A stretch of 64,000 nucleotides of DNA, taken from the NCBI GenBank assembly GCA_944739405.2, contig OX123188.2, positions 66,545,251 to 66,609,250 on the forward strand, in the 5' to 3' direction. Every line of letters starts with the position of its first letter. Within the stretch, counting starts at the first letter, position 1. Below, one piece after another: positions 1 through 13,421 of the stretch. The notes under the pieces were generated by a model. That model saw only the letters and a list, made by a program, of their open reading frames with translations, searched no databases and was not told the DNA's origin. Origin of the DNA: Euclidia mi. Its lineage: Eukaryota > Arthropoda > Insecta > Lepidoptera > Erebidae. Made by a program: the position numbers and the translations under genes.

Positions 1-350
1 TGTCCCATAAAACCTGGCGCTTTCTTAAAGGTTCTTTATGACGTAACGTCACGCTTGCATGTCCGAATATGTTGCGATGGTGTACGACACCTTTTGGCAG
101 TTACAAGTAGGCCTCAAGACAAAAGGAAGCTATTTCAGCGACAAGTAATGTATTCAACATAGAACACCTACGTGACTTTGACTTCAATTTCCAAAGTAAA
201 AATCACTGATCGGTATTTTATTAATTGCAGGGCACTATATCCTAGATTAAGTGCGAACAAAAGAGACTGCAAGTAATGCATCTAGTAAGTGCAACCTTAA
301 GTGGTTGAAATATCGAGAGTAAACTTTTTAATTAAATTATAGTTGCTCAC
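1..350 (-). other. sfl intron, left end of window
   Basis: On the minus strand this follows the GT donor of the sfl exon ending at 351. It is AT-rich, and I see no exon, repeat or RNA gene in it. Confidence 0.6.
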
Positions 351-603
351 CTTTAGTCTCAAATTAGTATGCATGAACAGCGGGAATCCTTTCAGCTGGG
401 CACCTACAAGAGTTTCTTCTCCCGGCGTTGCGAATGCGACAACACCAACAGAATACTCGCGACAATATTTATCGAGAAGCTCCCGATTCCACTTGTCCAT
501 GTTCGCGTATTTCGATAGCGATTCGAACACGATCACGCCGTATCGCCCCTTGTCCAAAGTGGTAAGAACAGGCAGACTCTTGCCCGCCACTTCCACTTTG
601 TAC
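351..603 (-). CDS. sfl: sulfateless exon, N-deacetylase domain part (heparan sulfate N-deacetylase/N-sulfotransferase)
   Basis: This is an internal exon of the Golgi type II membrane enzyme that removes acetyl groups from, and then N-sulfates, glucosamine in heparan sulfate. Translation gives an 84-residue block containing the stretches LPVLTTLDKGRYGVIVFE, NMDKWNRELLDKYCREY and GAQLKGFPLFMHTNL, which I recognise as the conserved N-terminal half of the NDST family. On the minus strand the acceptor reads TTTTTTTTGTCTACAG just before 603 and the donor reads AAG then GTGAGC after 351. The exon starts with one base that completes an Arg codon split with the exon at 14173-14364, so the joined reading is RIR-YKVEVAGKS. 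Exon length is 253 bp. The remainder of the enzyme (rest of the deacetylase and the sulfotransferase domain) must lie further left, outside the window. Confidence 0.93.
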
Positions 604-3600
604 CTGTAGACAAAAAAAATACACTTTATTTTATCTTTCTAACTGATTCGTGTTTGAGGCTTTACATAAATCCCCTTAGGATAAGTCGCAATAAATTCAT
701 GTTTTTATTTTTACTTTGCGGCTTCATTCAGAATAATACACGCATGCTGATAAGAAAATTTTGTTTGACATCCAATACCATAAGTGTTTTATGGTGCGTA
801 AGTTACGATTTCCAGAGACAACGACAATATTTTAAACACAATATACTTAGTGGCTACACGAATTTGCCACGTAAGTCATTTGTCTATTCTATTAAATGTC
901 AACGATTCACACTTATCATTATTTCGTATTCAAATCGCAAACATTTCCGATATTTTAAGCAACACTCGTTTTCTGATACAAACGTCCAGTAATTTTTGTT
1001 CAAACAACTTCTAGGCCACAAAATTAGAATAGTGTCAGCAAAATACTCGGGCACTGAGTTCGGTCTCTAATCAAGTGAGAATTTGTTATCTCGAACATAC
1101 ATATACATGAGTACGAGTATAGAGAACAGCGTACTATACGCTTTTCGTATGCCAATAGGATTTACGTCAAACGTAGCAGCGTCTAAAACCGTGTTAGCTT
1201 ACTGTCTTTCACAGGGGTAAGTATAGGTAGGTATGTGAAACATATACCTATGCAAACTAGGCAATATGTTTGTTATAAACAAATAAAGTAATAAATACAT
1301 TGAAAATCACATTTGAATTTGTTTTTATACAGCAAATTGTTACTTTAAATTGCAGTCTGGTTCACTGCACGCTTCTGTTCTATTAGATCAATACCGCGAA
1401 GGTAAAGTGGCAGCCTGCGCTACCTGTAGAAAGCCGGCCACTACTCTGTACAATATACTTATATGAAGGTAAGTTTAGTACCTACCTATCTGGGTTGTGA
1501 TACAACCTACTTCATAGATCTGGGCAGAATCCAATTTCTGTGTTATGATAGTAGGCTTGCATTGCCGCCCGGTCGAATTCTCTTCGATAAAGCGAACCGT
1601 GCTCTACTTTAACATTCAATTTCTTCAGCCAGCCAGACATTATTATTATGTAACTGTGGCAGAAACATTTGAAATTCAATACTATAATTTAAAGAGCGCC
1701 TACCTATTAATTAAAGCAATGGTGGTTTGGCCCGGTGTCATAAAATTGTACAATTTAAATAGAAGTGGGCAATAGCGTCCTCTTGTCAAACACTGAACAA
1801 GCCGCCGAAGTTGATTGGCAATATTGAAAATTGAACTGTCCAAACATTCGCTATTAGGATACTTTTCAATTTTCAATCAAAAGCACCCATTTTACCGATA
1901 TTGGGAAAATCTGACAGGTCTGTGTTCAATTCAGATCAATATAAAATGGGACTAGCAATATTGGCATCAACCACAAGCAAAAGTAGTGTGTAGCACACAG
2001 GTATCAAGAGACGGCGTTCATTTTGCACCAGTTAAGACTCGTTTCAATTTGGCAGACCGAGAGCACTTGAGATCAAGTCTAGGGCGAATGGCAACTTGCA
2101 AACAGCATTTACCTACCCGAGCCAGCCCGTCTTTCCATCTAATGTATGGTGCACTACTGCACTCGTTGGCAACTTTGTGCAGCTACTCGTACATTTGCTG
2201 AGCAAACGGTCCGATACGAAACTTTGCTATTTTTATGCACATTTTAAAACGACACGCTTGTGTAAACTTAGACGGTCATAAAGCTGCAGGGACGAAGCGG
2301 TGGACGTGAGCACTGCGTCACTATTTAGCTTGCGCTAACATGTTTCTAATTACCTTAATTAGTGTCCTGACATTAAAACAAGAGAGCGCTCAGTTTAAAT
2401 TAGAGCACGCGAAACGGCCTACTTTGTCCGTGAACCGAATGCGACGAGGGCTAATTCGTGATAAGAGTGAGTTCAATAAAGGGGAGCAATGTCACGGCAT
2501 GCGACCTCGGTGACCTGCCGCCCCTTAGGATAACACCAGTTATCGTAAAGAGGCCGGTATAACTGCGCTACGGTTTGCCAGAAAAGGGAAAAATTAACCA
2601 AATCTTTATATTATTCTAAATTTCATCACCGGGTAGTTTGCCACATTGCAGGCCTGTGGGCGTAGCTTTCAGCAATTAACTCAGCGTATTTACAAACTTT
2701 AAAGGGTGGGAGGGTGCGTTTGGGGTTGTACCTGATACACTTAATTACTTTTAAGTAAGGCTTGCGTTGACGTTTAAGTTCTAATAATACATTTAAGATC
2801 TACTTACTCAAAACTAGAAAATAGTAATTGGCAAATTAACTACAAGCAAGATGGCTCTGTAATGACATTTCCATACCAAAACCTAGGCGTGAATAACTAA
2901 AGATAGAAGCAATAACAGGTCCACTGTCTGCGTAAATTGAGGGCAACTCGGAAACGCTGCCAAACTTGACTGTTTTTATGTTCGGTACTAATGGTAACTT
3001 GTGACTTCCCAACTGTACCGTTTGGCTGTTACATGTGCAGCACTTGAAAAAGTAAGCCTTTTAAGATACGAAGTCAATTAAGGACATACATTACCTAGCC
3101 AAGTGCCCCAGTACACAACACAAAGTCGTAAGGGGAAACTTTTATTACGAGACTTTTAAATTGGTCAACATAAAATTCACTTATTGCCGGCAAGCTTTAC
3201 AGTCAGCCATTTATTTTTTCCTAATAAAAGACAATGTTTGGAGAACAAAAGGAATCGCCAAGAAAATTATCCGTTTTGAACCAGTAGATATTAAGTAAAT
3301 TATAATGTATTGAAGGGCTTAGAGAAGGCTGACCAATGTCACAAGAGTACCGTAACCATTAACGCTCTATTAATACGCGTGTTGCTCTCCTGCGCACTAT
3401 AAAGTGTATTTTATGATCGTGGGGAGCAATAAACGGCGTCGAAAGTCATCACACGTGGGTCAAGTGGACGTTAACAATCAAACCGGAAAACTAACAACAA
3501 CTCATATGACAAAGAGTTTCTCCTATAATGTTAAATACATTTTTGTTGTTCTATATCTGGCACTGAGTCGGCCGTGATCAGAAAATTTCCGCTCCGCTGT

Positions 3601-6264
3601 ATTTATAAAACAAAAGTTCACGTATACAAGTACGAATAAAGCAGCTAATCTTTCTTTCACACTCTATTGACCGTAGCCATTGTCTCTAAGTTTTAAAGCG
3701 GGAGTCGATGGAAAGAATTGCAGTAACACGAAGTATATTTATAAACGCAAGATAGTTTACTCAGATTTACGTGGAAGGTTTCGGTGGGGATTAAAGGAAA
3801 CAGTGCCAAAACGACTTAATTACTTTATATTAAGTCGTTTTGACACAAACGAGCATTAATGGAGAACGAGGCTGCGAGATAGGGGGCGGGATGCCGCGGG
3901 CTTGCCTCTAATGGCACTACTAACTAACTGTCGCCACAACGGCTCGCCCTAGACGATTCGCGCGCTGCCTCACGAGTCCCGCGTTAGCAACTCAGCTGTC
4001 ACCTTATACCTTGCTTTATATTTAATTAAGTTTACATTACTACCTCAAACATACGAGCTGCTGTTTTTTTCCAAATTATCAGCTAATTAGACCGCACTGC
4101 ATAACGGGGCCGAGGTAATATTGTTTAAGCAACAATATTTGGGTCAATGGAATTCAAAATAAAGAGGATTTCCAACAATATAAGTAGTGTTTGCTATCTT
4201 AAATTAAATCCATATTGAATATTTTGGTACTAAATTATTCCATGACAACGTAGAATTCGTGAAATGGTTGAACGCTTTGATGGTTGCGTCGATTTGGATT
4301 CCTATGTGATTGTTAACAGATTCGAAATTCTGAACAATGAACACATATTTTTTCGTTTTTATAAACTACAAAATTCATTGTTTTAGTTTCCTTATTATCA
4401 TGCAAAGCTCGTCCTGGTTTTAAGTTAGATTTCACGACAGACTCTTAGGTCAAAATAAAGCCTTTTGTTTTATGTACTTACATAGGTATGTGTGCGTACA
4501 ACTAAGGTGATCCTTCATTAAAACCGTTTTCTGAGCCCACACCCGTTATGAGACTCTAAGCTAATTGGTAAATTAAATTCAATTAGGGAGACTTCACTGT
4601 ATACACACCACGCACTACGTACTTGTAAAACCCTTGGATGTTAGGCTTATTAAAAGAGCGAATAAAGATGAATACAATGAAACATTATAAGATATCATTG
4701 TTTTAGCAGATTAGTTTACATAACAGCATTTGCGTGTATCATCGACTTGATGTGTACCCTTTTTCTACATCAATGTGTGTACCATAACTATACAGACATG
4801 GGTTACAGTGTGCAGGTTAGAAACCATGCCTTTGACGTTGGCTGGTCAATCATACTATCATTATACTAAATATTTACGTAAATTAATACATATGAATATA
4901 TTCTAATCATAATTATAAGTACCTACTTCCTCTTTCCCAATAGTAATAAATTATCTGTTAGCAATAGACGGTCACATCTGAAGAACCCACGGCACGCCCA
5001 CACAATTTTATTTAAGCGAAAAAGATAGTCATATCTGCAAATAGGTAGTTAAGTATGTAAGTTGGGTTAGTTTTCTAGACGTATTTGTCCCAAAGGACAT
5101 ATTTCAACAAGTAGTAACTTCGCTGGACTTATAATGTCGACATGTATTAGAATACATATTTATCTACTTAGATGTTAAATAACTGTTACATTGTTATTTT
5201 AGTTTGCAAATCATGACACGTACATAATATGTTGTTTTCCGTTTAAGCGTATCAGAGAGATTACGATACAATACAAGAACATAATAGGTACTATATTTAT
5301 TTTGTCTTAAGATACTTAAATGTGTTACCTTTAGTATCGTAAGTTATACACGATATTCGAACGTTAGTATATAAAAAACCGTACATCTCTAATGTATAAC
5401 TATTTAACTAATGTCAAAATTCATCAGCTAACGTCAATCTGACACTCTGCAAACAATAGAACGTATATCGTATTTAAATACATTCACAACATGACAAATC
5501 CCGCCGAAACATGCACAATTGCACATTGACTAAGTAGCTATAAGAAGTTAATTAGAATCAGCTAGTAAAGATCGGCGTTCCAGAACATTAAGCAGGCCAT
5601 TATACTAGACTCACCAGTGACTTTACGCATTAGATCAACACGAACCGCTTGTCATTTTACAGCTTTCACTGAACGCTGAAAAACATCTCGATTACTATAT
5701 TTTCTCTCTCAATAGCTTATTACTGCGATTATAATACTGCGGTATTACGAAGATTTTAAGTGGATGCGCGTGGCTCATTGATTTAATTGGTTACAAAGCC
5801 ATTACCGCCAATGAGCTACGCGCCGCGGTTCAGCACAATATTTTGTGTCTTATGTTACACGGGGTCTGGTTACCCCGGCAGTCCTGCTCAGTGTCACTGT
5901 GCACGTTGTATCCGCAATGTCAATATGTGTAAAGGCCCGTGCGATATAAGGATTATGATACAGTTAAAATTTCTTTTACGAGTATAAAGACCCAAAGAAA
6001 AATCATGGAGTATTCAAGTCTTATTTTAAAATTTATAATCATTTACTGATAGAGATCTAAGGGAGCAAGGACTCTGTTTAATTAGTCACACGAAAGTAGC
6101 GTGGGTACTCTGCCCATCTTCAAATGTTTGGCTACCTTATGTGGCGTTTGACTTTATTTCATCAAATATTTTTCTATAATAAGCATCAATAATACTAATA
6201 ATATTTCAGGAAAAACAAATAACAATATTCTCGTCTTATTTGTGGATAAAATAGCACAACTAGT
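604..6264 (-). other. sfl intron, mostly unique AT-rich DNA
   Basis: This is part of the 13.6 kb intron between the exons at 14173-14364 and 351-603. Apart from the hairpin at 3803-3846 I see no coding potential or recognisable element; the short open frames (for example 654-992 and 1545-1775) have no family resemblance and AT-driven composition. Confidence 0.5.
3803..3846. repeat. 18-bp inverted repeat (hairpin)
   Basis: The left arm 3803-3820 (GTGCCAAAACGACTTAAT) and right arm 3829-3846 are reverse complements with one mismatch, separated by an 8-nt loop. It lies in an sfl intron. No flanking target duplication was obvious, so it may be a tiny palindrome or a MITE relic. Confidence 0.7.
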
Positions 6265-6800
6265 ACACCCACACTTTTTTTTTTGTCAGATTGGAAAATC
6301 CTCATGGAGTCCCTCCACCCTGCGGGAAGGGCGAAGGGGACTGTCAGACTCTTACTGACTAAAAACTAACCCGTGTTCCTCACGTACTCGTGTGTCGGAG
6401 GGTCGGGTATCGCTGAAGCATTCCTTGCTACCCCCCGACTGGTATTGGCCCGCCAGATGGTCAGGATCGGGCCCCGAACAAAACCCCCTTGGCGGCGGTT
6501 GAAGGTGTTGGGCTCCGCCGCTAAAACACTCAGCGGCCGCAGAGGATAGGGAGGACGGCAACGCAACACCGCATCTCCTCTTCCTCTGCGGCTCCACAGT
6601 ACACCCACACATAAACCTACACACTGTGTCCCAAAACACGATAAAAACAGATCTCGGGAAGGAAGAAATTCAACAAAAAATATCGAGGCGAAATGTAATT
6701 CCTGGCCCGTCAAACATTTCATAAGCAAGCGTAGCCCAGTTCACTGAGGCTCGGTAGGAAAGCGATTTTTAACCCGGCAAGAGCAAAAAAAACGTCTCGT
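6265..6800. repeat. GC-rich interspersed insertion, unclassified
   Basis: Base composition jumps from AT-rich intron to GC-rich sequence just after a T-run near 6275. The segment contains a phrase (CTGTCAGACTCTTACTGACT at 6341-6360) that I associate with dispersed lepidopteran repeats. Two overlapping minus-strand open frames (6352-6639 and 6366-6728) cross it but resemble no protein I know. The right boundary is unclear. It is probably a transposon fragment; the class cannot be given. Confidence 0.35.
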
Positions 6801-9800
6801 ATGACGTCATCGAGCGGTGGCGTCCGTGAGACGACATGCTGGCCGGAAAATATACACCGACGTTTTAATACCGGACGATCTAAGAGTTAGTCATGTGAGA
6901 AATAATGGAACAAACGATTTTATGAACATTTTTAAAATAGAATATTGGAATGCGTACTTTTACTTTGGTGCTTTAATTATTTATTAATACGGTAATATAT
7001 GTATACATACCTAACACAAATACTTAGCTCGTGTGACTTTAGTGAATAAGCAGTGTTCTACCCATATATGTTACGCCTAACAATACTTACATTACAGTCA
7101 GTGACGAAAGTCGCTACACAGTTAAAAATCCTTTAAGAGGATTTTGTGAATCACAACTCTCTGATAAATTTACTTAATTCATAAATTACTATGCTCCTAT
7201 ATCAAATAAGTAATGTTTTTGAGTGTACATAATGCCTAACAGCCTTTTTTGTTCTAAAAACTAGAATAAGATCTTGAAATCACGCATAATTATCTTGTAG
7301 CATTCTCCTTCCTGTTTATGTAGGTAGCTCCTTTTATTTTTGAAGCAGTATAAATAAATAGTAAGTTCTTAATTATAATCACGTGCTCCTGTTACTATCT
7401 ATAATAATAAAGCGCATAACGTAGCAGGTTCCTGATAGGTATTCTACTGAGCTCCGCCTAATTCGCCGCTTGGAATTTTCGAGGTTTCCCAGTGTACGTA
7501 ACGGCTTTGGCAAATGTCTGCCCGCGTTAGCCTTCTCCGGACCAACCGGTTCAAATACATTTTCCAAGGCATGAAATTAACTTAGTAAAGTTAGTAATAG
7601 TAATTCTTTGCAAAAGTTTTATGATGACAAGTTATAATTTAAAAAATGAAATCCGATTACAGTTTCCTCATTTTTAGTTAGAAATATTATTCAAGGACGA
7701 AAATGGATCGTCCGGGTACTAATTAAAAGTTTAAGGTTGTTCAAACCTCAAACGGGGCTTAAGACTACAAAGTGGCAAAGGAAACCTCAAAAGACCGACG
7801 AATGTCATACCACATAAAGGTAGACAAACACGATTTTTTTTGTTCTTATTTCTGATGCTATGGGTGGGGTTCACTGAGGTCAGAGGTACTGTTTTTTATG
7901 TTCTGAGTGTAGTAAACATTTGACATTCGTACAAAAAAAATACACACAACACGTACTTGCTTATCATAAAAACTAGCAATATCACATATTGGTTTGAATA
8001 AATATAATTCTACGAGTCTGTCTTCAACATATTATAATATAAACTTTGTTTCTATGTTTACATACACGAAGGTCGCGCTCGAACACAAATTATGAATTAA
8101 TAATGCTACACGACCATGAACATGACTGTAATGATTAAGTAATTTAAAGACGATAACAAATCCGCCCTACTATTCACTTATTTATCAAGAGGTTAACAAT
8201 ACAAAGGTTAACAATTTCATGCAAATGATAACTTCTTGTTTGTGAAGTCATATTCTCGTTATGGAATAGGATCATAATTATTTCTGAGAAATTGATAACT
8301 ATAATATATTTATAACAGGAAGGTCCATGAGTGCTAATTAGATCATTTTCGGCACTTCTGGGTCGTGCGATTTCGGCTACGAAAAGGTCACCTTGTAACC
8401 GTTACTCCTGGGTATCATAAGGACTCTAATCCATACACCGTAAAATCACGGTGGGTTCGTCTTGTGTATTTACGATTTATTGAATCTTAAGGAGTACTAT
8501 GCAAAGTTTGGGTCACGACTTTGTGCCGTTTTAGTTTCGGTTTCATTACGGCGTGTACCTGAGACTGACTTCATGTCTTTAGGTGCATGATTTATATTAG
8601 TGTTGTAAGAATCCATAGTTTTAAATTAAGATCAAGAATTCATTAAAATGTAATGTGTAGGTTAGGTATCCTTTTTCATAATTAGGTATGTACATTGTTT
8701 GTGTAGTAGAACCACGTTGGTTACATAATGATTATGCCACGGGCTCAGATGGGGTAGTAGCACCCTCTCACAATAGATCGACATAATTATACTAGCAGAT
8801 TTCATATTGTATTGCGTTTTGTTGGGTAAGAGGGCATAAAGATTGTGAAAGAGATTTGGGAGAAGAGAACAAAGAGAGCTATGATGCCTCACCCTTTTCT
8901 TTAGAGGGACATCGGGTTGGCATCACTGGCGTCTAAGAACTACGGTTAGTGACATGAACTCGCCGTAAGTACATTTGTAAAACCGTGCTGTGCACAAGAG
9001 CCTTTAAGGCGATTAAGGTATTATGGCAAGAGATTGGACAGCAGTGTTCTACTTTTGTAAAATCATAAAGTAATAATCATTTGCTAGCTGAGGACATATT
9101 TCGTAAACTTTGACGATCTTAGTAATGAATCATAGAACATTAACCTATAAAATAAAAATGATCCCAATAATACTTCGATGATATTGTTTCTGCATAAAGG
9201 AAATAGGAGAAGCGAGGAAATGGTCGTTACTTCCTATCTATATAAAATAAATAGATTCTTCCCCAATACGTTTCCCGGTGCAATACATCTACAAGCGCGC
9301 ATATTACTTAAATGTCAACGAGTAAAAGCGATCGCCTCACGCTGAACAAGGAAAAACAAACAAAGGGAGCCTAACATCGCCCTATAATAGGCATCATGCG
9401 AAGCTCTGTAAATATTTACATTATAACTTTAAGGCATTGTGTTTAAGAGCCATGTGTAGATGTTGAAATACAATGACTTTATTCTGGCGATCCATTTATG
9501 AGAAGTATATGCCGATCCCGGAGAGAGTTGAATAAAATATGCGGTGTCTGTCGCTTTGCTCAACTAAACGATTCGAGATTATATTTGTCTATATTTAGCT
9601 TCTGACAAGGCGGTTCATCATTTCCAATTTAAATGTCAGATAGAGTTGATTAGCATATCAGAGTGTCTTAGATAGGTTCTGACTAATAGTAGGTACTATT
9701 CTGACACCTAGTAGTTAGGTATACTCGTATTTGACTGCGCCATTTTTTTTCAGATAAGCTTAGTAGCATTAATATTAAAATTATTACGTAGTCTTGTAGT

Positions 9801-9996
9801 AAAAATCTTCTGGAGAAATTGTCAATCGTACCGACGGACAACTAAAATTCATTAAAATTTATTAAAAATACCATGAATTACCTTCTTGGCATAGTAAGGT
9901 ATTTCGCAGTACCTATTAGTATTTTTTGCGGAATCGAATCGTCGTACAGACGTCATTTTCATCGTCGTCATTAATTTACCTCAATTTAATCTCCTT
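6801..9996 (-). other. sfl intron, no recognisable feature
   Basis: AT-rich unique-looking sequence. A 62-codon minus frame at 7379-7567 sits in a slightly more GC-rich patch but has no family I recognise. Nothing else supportable was seen. Confidence 0.45.
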
Positions 9997-10653
9997 TTTT
10001 GGGTTCCGTACCTCAAGGTAAAAAAAGGAACCCTTATAAGATCACTTTCTTGTCCGTCTGTTTGTCTGTCTGTCTGTCTGTCCGTGTGTCACCACCGATT
10101 TTCTCAGGAACGGGTGGACCTGGCAAATTGAAATTTATACCAGATACTGAGGTCTATGGTTGCTATTAGGTGTATGAAAATCAGGGTCCTGGGTCAACCC
10201 AATCAAAAGATATGGTCAAAATTAGATTTTTGCGAAAACTTGTAAGTACTAAAATTAACCTTAATTTTCAACTTTTTTTAATTTTCGGAATTTTTCCTTT
10301 ACTTGTGCACTAATACCTTGGTTTTGACCAAAATAGACAATTCTAGGTCAACCGTAAGTACCCTATAGGTTTTGGGTCGAAAACCTATGGTAGTTCCCGT
10401 TGAACTAGAATCACGAAATTTGGCCAAAAGCAGGGTCTTACAGCACAAATAAAGGAAAAATTACAAAAAAATAAAAAACTGAAAAATTTATGGGTGTCCC
10501 CATACATACATAGTAGACTCCATTTAAGATAGTCCTGTAAGTTGTATGGGCGTTCATACAGATTTAGAGGACTAGCGTAATTCAAACTCAAATAAGGTAA
10601 AATGCGTACGGAACCCTCGGTGCGCGAGTCAGACTCGCACTTGCCCGATTTTA
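9997..10653. mobile_element. Lepidopteran interspersed non-autonomous element with GGGTTCCGTAC ends
   Basis: The left end starts GGGTTCCGTACCTC and the right end contains GTACGGAACCCTCGGTG followed by CGAGTCAGACTCGCACTTGC, so the outer blocks are inverted relative to one another. A TCTG/TGTC microsatellite sits at about 10055-10085. The terminal ~100 bp is repeated, inverted, inside the piggyBac element at 36594-36700. I recognise these phrases as a very abundant lepidopteran repeat; its class is not established here. It has no coding capacity. Boundaries are approximate. Confidence 0.7.
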
Positions 10654-12254
10654 TTTAAACATTGTTTTCTGTTGATTTCTTTCGATGAATATTTTGTGCC
10701 GAATATGCTGCACTATTTTTAAACTCGATTATCTCTTTATTCAGCAACACATTCAAATGTATAAGATGTTCGTAAGATGCTAAACCTGCACCAAAATCAA
10801 TTTTAAATTTTTAACTTACAGCTGTAATAGTTATAAAGAAACAAAAATCGTGCAAATACTGCATCTCTTTTGCGTCTCTATTTACTGACAGTGAACGCTG
10901 AAGGCACAGACAATGCAGTAAAAGCTAAACTGACCTATGCCTATCGTGTCTTTACCGACACTAGTCATACAACATAATCAATGGCTGTCTGGTACAAACA
11001 ATAAATAAATATTTTTATAGATATGAAGTATTTTCAGCGCTGATCAATATAGCTTTTGTCGGTAGGTACCTAGTATTACACGACAATTACAAAAAATAGG
11101 TAGATAACCGTGTCTTCTATTTTTTATGACCTAAGGTCATAAATATAATGCAAAGCTGTGTACCAAAAATAAAGCACGTAGTTTTAAGTATCATGCCGAC
11201 ATTATCACATAAGAAATTTGCGTAAAGATCAGCTGGTAGATACAGTTCTTCCAGTCTACATCTGTATGTAGACTAGAAGAACTGTAGGTATCTACCAGCC
11301 ACCTAGAGGCCTACCAGGTAGCTAATAAATATAAGATATACCTTAATGCTGCACTCAAAGTAGTTATTGACTATTATTAATGCACAATTCTAGTGCGAAA
11401 ACAAGGAATTACTATATTCTTTGCAACCGAGAAGCCCACATGATAGCGGAACATAACAGGTGAATATGATATAAATCAACCCAATTGGCACCCACTTATT
11501 GTAGCCAGTCAATGGTAATTTGCGTACGTGACAGTTTTTAATACAAACGTTATTCATTTCTGCCATTAACTATTCAACAATAAAACGACTTATGACTTGA
11601 AAATAGGGTAGGTTTTACATTTAAACTCTGAGATATTGTGCATTGTCGCAGTAAATCTTGTCCTGAAAATTGGTATTTAGGTTTAAGTCAGTACTAGTAG
11701 GTAGGTAGATACATAGCCAAGTTAAACCAAAACAAGTCGAAGCTTTATAGTTAAGCTTTTGAGCTCTCTATAAAGATCGACCATTGTTTCCATTTTCACC
11801 CATTGCACTATGTATTATAACTCGAGTTTCGTGCGTTTGTATGGAGTTAGAAGTTAGATATTATTACCGTGACTATAACGTACACTGGGAAAAATAAATC
11901 AAATTTCCACGTACAGAAAGTAAGCTTACTGGGCGATTTATTAAATATACTGATAAGTTGGTCACATTTTCCCCAAAAACCTTTTTTAAAAATAAATTTG
12001 GTAAAGATATAAAAAGGAATCTCGTTACGCGTAACGAATTCAATACAACCACATTCTGATTTTACCACATTTGATTATGAACGTCGACCTATTTTATATC
12101 TTTTTACTTTTTTAGAAATTACCTACCCGTGGCGAGGTACAGCTGTGGCACCATCCTCATGTTGTGTCGAAGTTATATACTTTCGTGTGATTTTTATAGG
12201 ATATGGGACGCTTGCCCGAGGTGCTATGTATGTAGCAAATGCTCCGTACATTTA
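10654..12254 (-). other. sfl intron, AT-rich, one strong hairpin
   Basis: No exon or family-level repeat was seen other than the hairpin annotated at 11232-11299. Confidence 0.45.
11232..11299. repeat. Long near-perfect inverted repeat, possible miRNA-like hairpin
   Basis: The left arm 11232-11261 begins GCTGGTAGATA and ends CAGTCTACAT. The right arm 11266-11299 is its reverse complement with a single mismatch and a 4-nt insertion; the loop is CTGT. Within the sfl primary transcript it would fold as a stem of about 30 bp, the size range of a short pre-miRNA. The very short loop and near-perfect pairing also fit a young inverted duplication. Confidence 0.75.
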
Positions 12255-12687
12255 AGCCATGTATTCACTAGGGGACAAAGTCGCTCGATTTATCGCGAAC
12301 AGTCTCAGGACATTTACGTGCGACTGTCCCGCGACAATCTCGACCGACATTTCGCTCGTCCACATACCGGCATTGTGATCAAGATGTCGCCTAAGTGTTA
12401 ACACAGTTTCGTTGGTAGTGTGGACCAACGAAGTGTGCTATAATCGCGGGTACTCGCGGAACAAATAGCAACACACGTCCTCACAAGTCAAATGCCGTCG
12501 GAAACTGTCGAGGGACACGAAGTCGCGCAAGGTCGACGCTATCGGAGCGTCGACAAGCTACTTGTTCCCCGACACGTAGATGTCGCCTGCGATGTCGGGC
12601 GATGTCCTCCGCGACGTCGCTCAACACGTAGAATTCATGTCGGGCGACAAGGTCGCGGGACAAATGTCCCCTAATGAATACGAGGCT
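12255..12687. mobile_element. PIF/Harbinger-like MITE with TTA target duplication
   Basis: The ends form a 23-bp terminal inverted repeat: the left arm starts AGCCATGTATTCACTAGGGG and the right arm matches in reverse with three mismatches. TTA flanks both sides (12252-12254 and 12688-12690), the 3-bp duplication typical of PIF/Harbinger elements. The 433-bp interior is GC-richer than its surroundings and full of GTCGC/GCGAC words. The frames through it (12129-12401, 12481-12674) are symmetric by-products of the inverted words, not genes. Confidence 0.7.
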
Positions 12688-13413
12688 TTAGTTTAGACGG
12701 TTTAAGGTCCGTTGTTTTGTTCCTGCTCTTCAACGTGAACGAAATACACAAGTCATGTAGCGTATGTTTCTCAAATGATAGACAGGGACTTCTTAGGCTG
12801 TTATTTTTTGGAAACTTCAATACTTTCGGGACTCGTTAACATACTAACATTTATTTAGCGTGGTAAGGTCCGTATAATCCATTTCGAAACGTCAGGGCAA
12901 ATATAAGGCATTTTTATTATTTTTGTTTGAACCTAGTGCATTTATCCTTGGTTACTTTGGTTTAGACAATACGTACTCAACAAAGTGGCACTTAAAGATC
13001 AACAGCAAAAGAAACAGAGGGACGCCGTGAGTTCTCAAAGGTATCATAAAGACGAAACGTTTATTTACACCTAACAGGATTTACGACAACTTATACCTAT
13101 TATTGGATGTAGTAAATGCTGTTATAAATAAATACGTAACAGCAGTCGTTTCACGGTCAGGTATTTCTAGATTAACTTAATACATATACTGATCGCATAA
13201 ATATGTAAATGTAATTTGAAAACAAGTATGCGAATTTGATCACGCACTGGCATGGTATGCGCACCTTTGCTTACATACTTACTAAAAAGTGCAGCACACG
13301 CATACGGATAGAAACCTGTTCCGTATTTGTAGAGTGACTCATGTGGAATCGTCGCGTAAAATAAAAGGGACTTACATCCACCACCAGACTATGAATATGG
13401 ATAGCGCAGTAAG
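12688..13413 (-). other. sfl intron, no recognisable feature
   Basis: AT-rich sequence between two MITEs; nothing supportable seen. Confidence 0.45.
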
Positions 13414-13421
13414 GTATAGAG

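Noticed and set aside
10055..10085. TCTG/TGTC microsatellite as an independent feature
   Set aside because: It is an internal part of the interspersed element at 9997-10653.
12129..12674. Open frames on both strands at 12.1-12.7 kb
   Set aside because: They arise from the inverted GTCGC/GCGAC words of a MITE.
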